NCBI GenBank assembly: GCA_034509425.1
Contig: JAVTVJ010000814.1
Coordinates: forward strand, 248,001-312,000
Length of the DNA: 64,000 bases
Origin: Eopsaltria australis
Lineage: Eukaryota > Chordata > Aves > Passeriformes > Petroicidae
Direction of reading: 5' to 3'
Under the pieces are notes generated by a model. It was not told the DNA's origin. It did no database searches and worked only from the letters and a program-made list of their open reading frames with translations. The position numbers and the translations under genes were made by a program. Positions 63,867-64,000 of the stretch are shown here, piece after piece; positions within the stretch are counted from its first letter, which is position 1; each line of letters opens with the position of its first letter.

Positions 63867-64000
63867 GTTTGGGTGGTGGGTGAGACCATTTAATTGCTTA
63901 AATTCGATTTTTCCGCATTCAGTGGGCCCAGGTTCAGAGCCCAGCTCAGTATTCAGAGAGACCAGCAGCAACACTGCTTGTCTCTGTCCTAAACAACACA

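Larger units (their letters stand above)
41108..64000 (-). other. CADM1: CADM1 intron 1 (3' part)
   Basis: In mammals intron 1 of CADM1 is hundreds of kilobases long, so 22.9 kb without an exon is expected. The stretch holds a CR1 3' end (about 42310-42420), a CpG-rich island with internal repeats (about 51590-52100), A+T-rich blocks at about 42560-42900, 46430-46600 and 50470-50720, a 12-A run at 60512-60523, a 121-bp tandem duplication (63411-63652) and a short TA microsatellite near 63850. No exon, RNA gene or second protein gene could be supported on either strand. Confidence 0.85.

Overview
This is vertebrate, almost certainly avian, nuclear DNA. Coding sequence occurs only as short pieces bounded by GT-AG splice sites in very long introns. 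A truncated CR1 LINE 3' end (about 42310-42420) with the wording typical of bird genomes supports a bird, and an LTR-type element (16836-17827) ending in a bird-like 3' motif fits as well. I cannot name the species; a passerine is possible from the LTR wording, but this is weak.

The window holds one recognisable protein-coding gene, on the minus strand: CADM1 (cell adhesion molecule 1, also SynCAM1, Necl-2 or TSLC1), a type I membrane adhesion protein of the immunoglobulin superfamily. Nine consecutive internal exons can be placed to the base, running from right to left: exon 2 (40961-41107), 3 (39934-40086), 4 (37413-37550), 5 (35567-35722), 6 (27819-27918), 7 (25087-25259), 8 (21663-21734), 9 (11647-11679) and 10 (6459-6512). 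Every junction joins in frame and the nine exons total 1026 nt. Exons 2+3, 4+5 and 6+7 each build one Ig domain. Exons 8-10 build the juxtamembrane stalk: a threonine-rich segment and two short cassettes, each a multiple of three. Exon 1 (signal peptide) lies beyond the right edge. The transmembrane and cytoplasmic-tail exons were not found and should lie beyond the left edge.

Layout by region: 1-6458 is part of intron 10; 6459-41107 carries exons 10 to 2; 41108-64000 is about 22.9 kb of the 3' part of intron 1. The introns hold fossil and recent repeats (a degenerate CR1/L3-type reverse-transcriptase fragment, the CR1 3' end, the LTR-like element), several minisatellites, a recent 121-bp tandem duplication near the right edge, a CpG-rich island with internal repeats at about 51590-52100, and several A+T-rich, repeat-poor blocks that look like candidate conserved non-coding elements. 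No tRNA, rRNA, CRISPR array or second protein gene could be supported.

The observations I rate highest are: two resembling segments about 16 kb apart in introns 7 and 3, which may be copies of an ancient repeat; the apparent loss of one N-glycosylation sequon in the first Ig domain relative to the mammalian protein as I remember it; the weak donors and an upstream TGCATG at the alternatively spliced stalk exons; and the CpG island inside intron 1. I found no new biological system, only a conserved gene with some lineage-specific detail.
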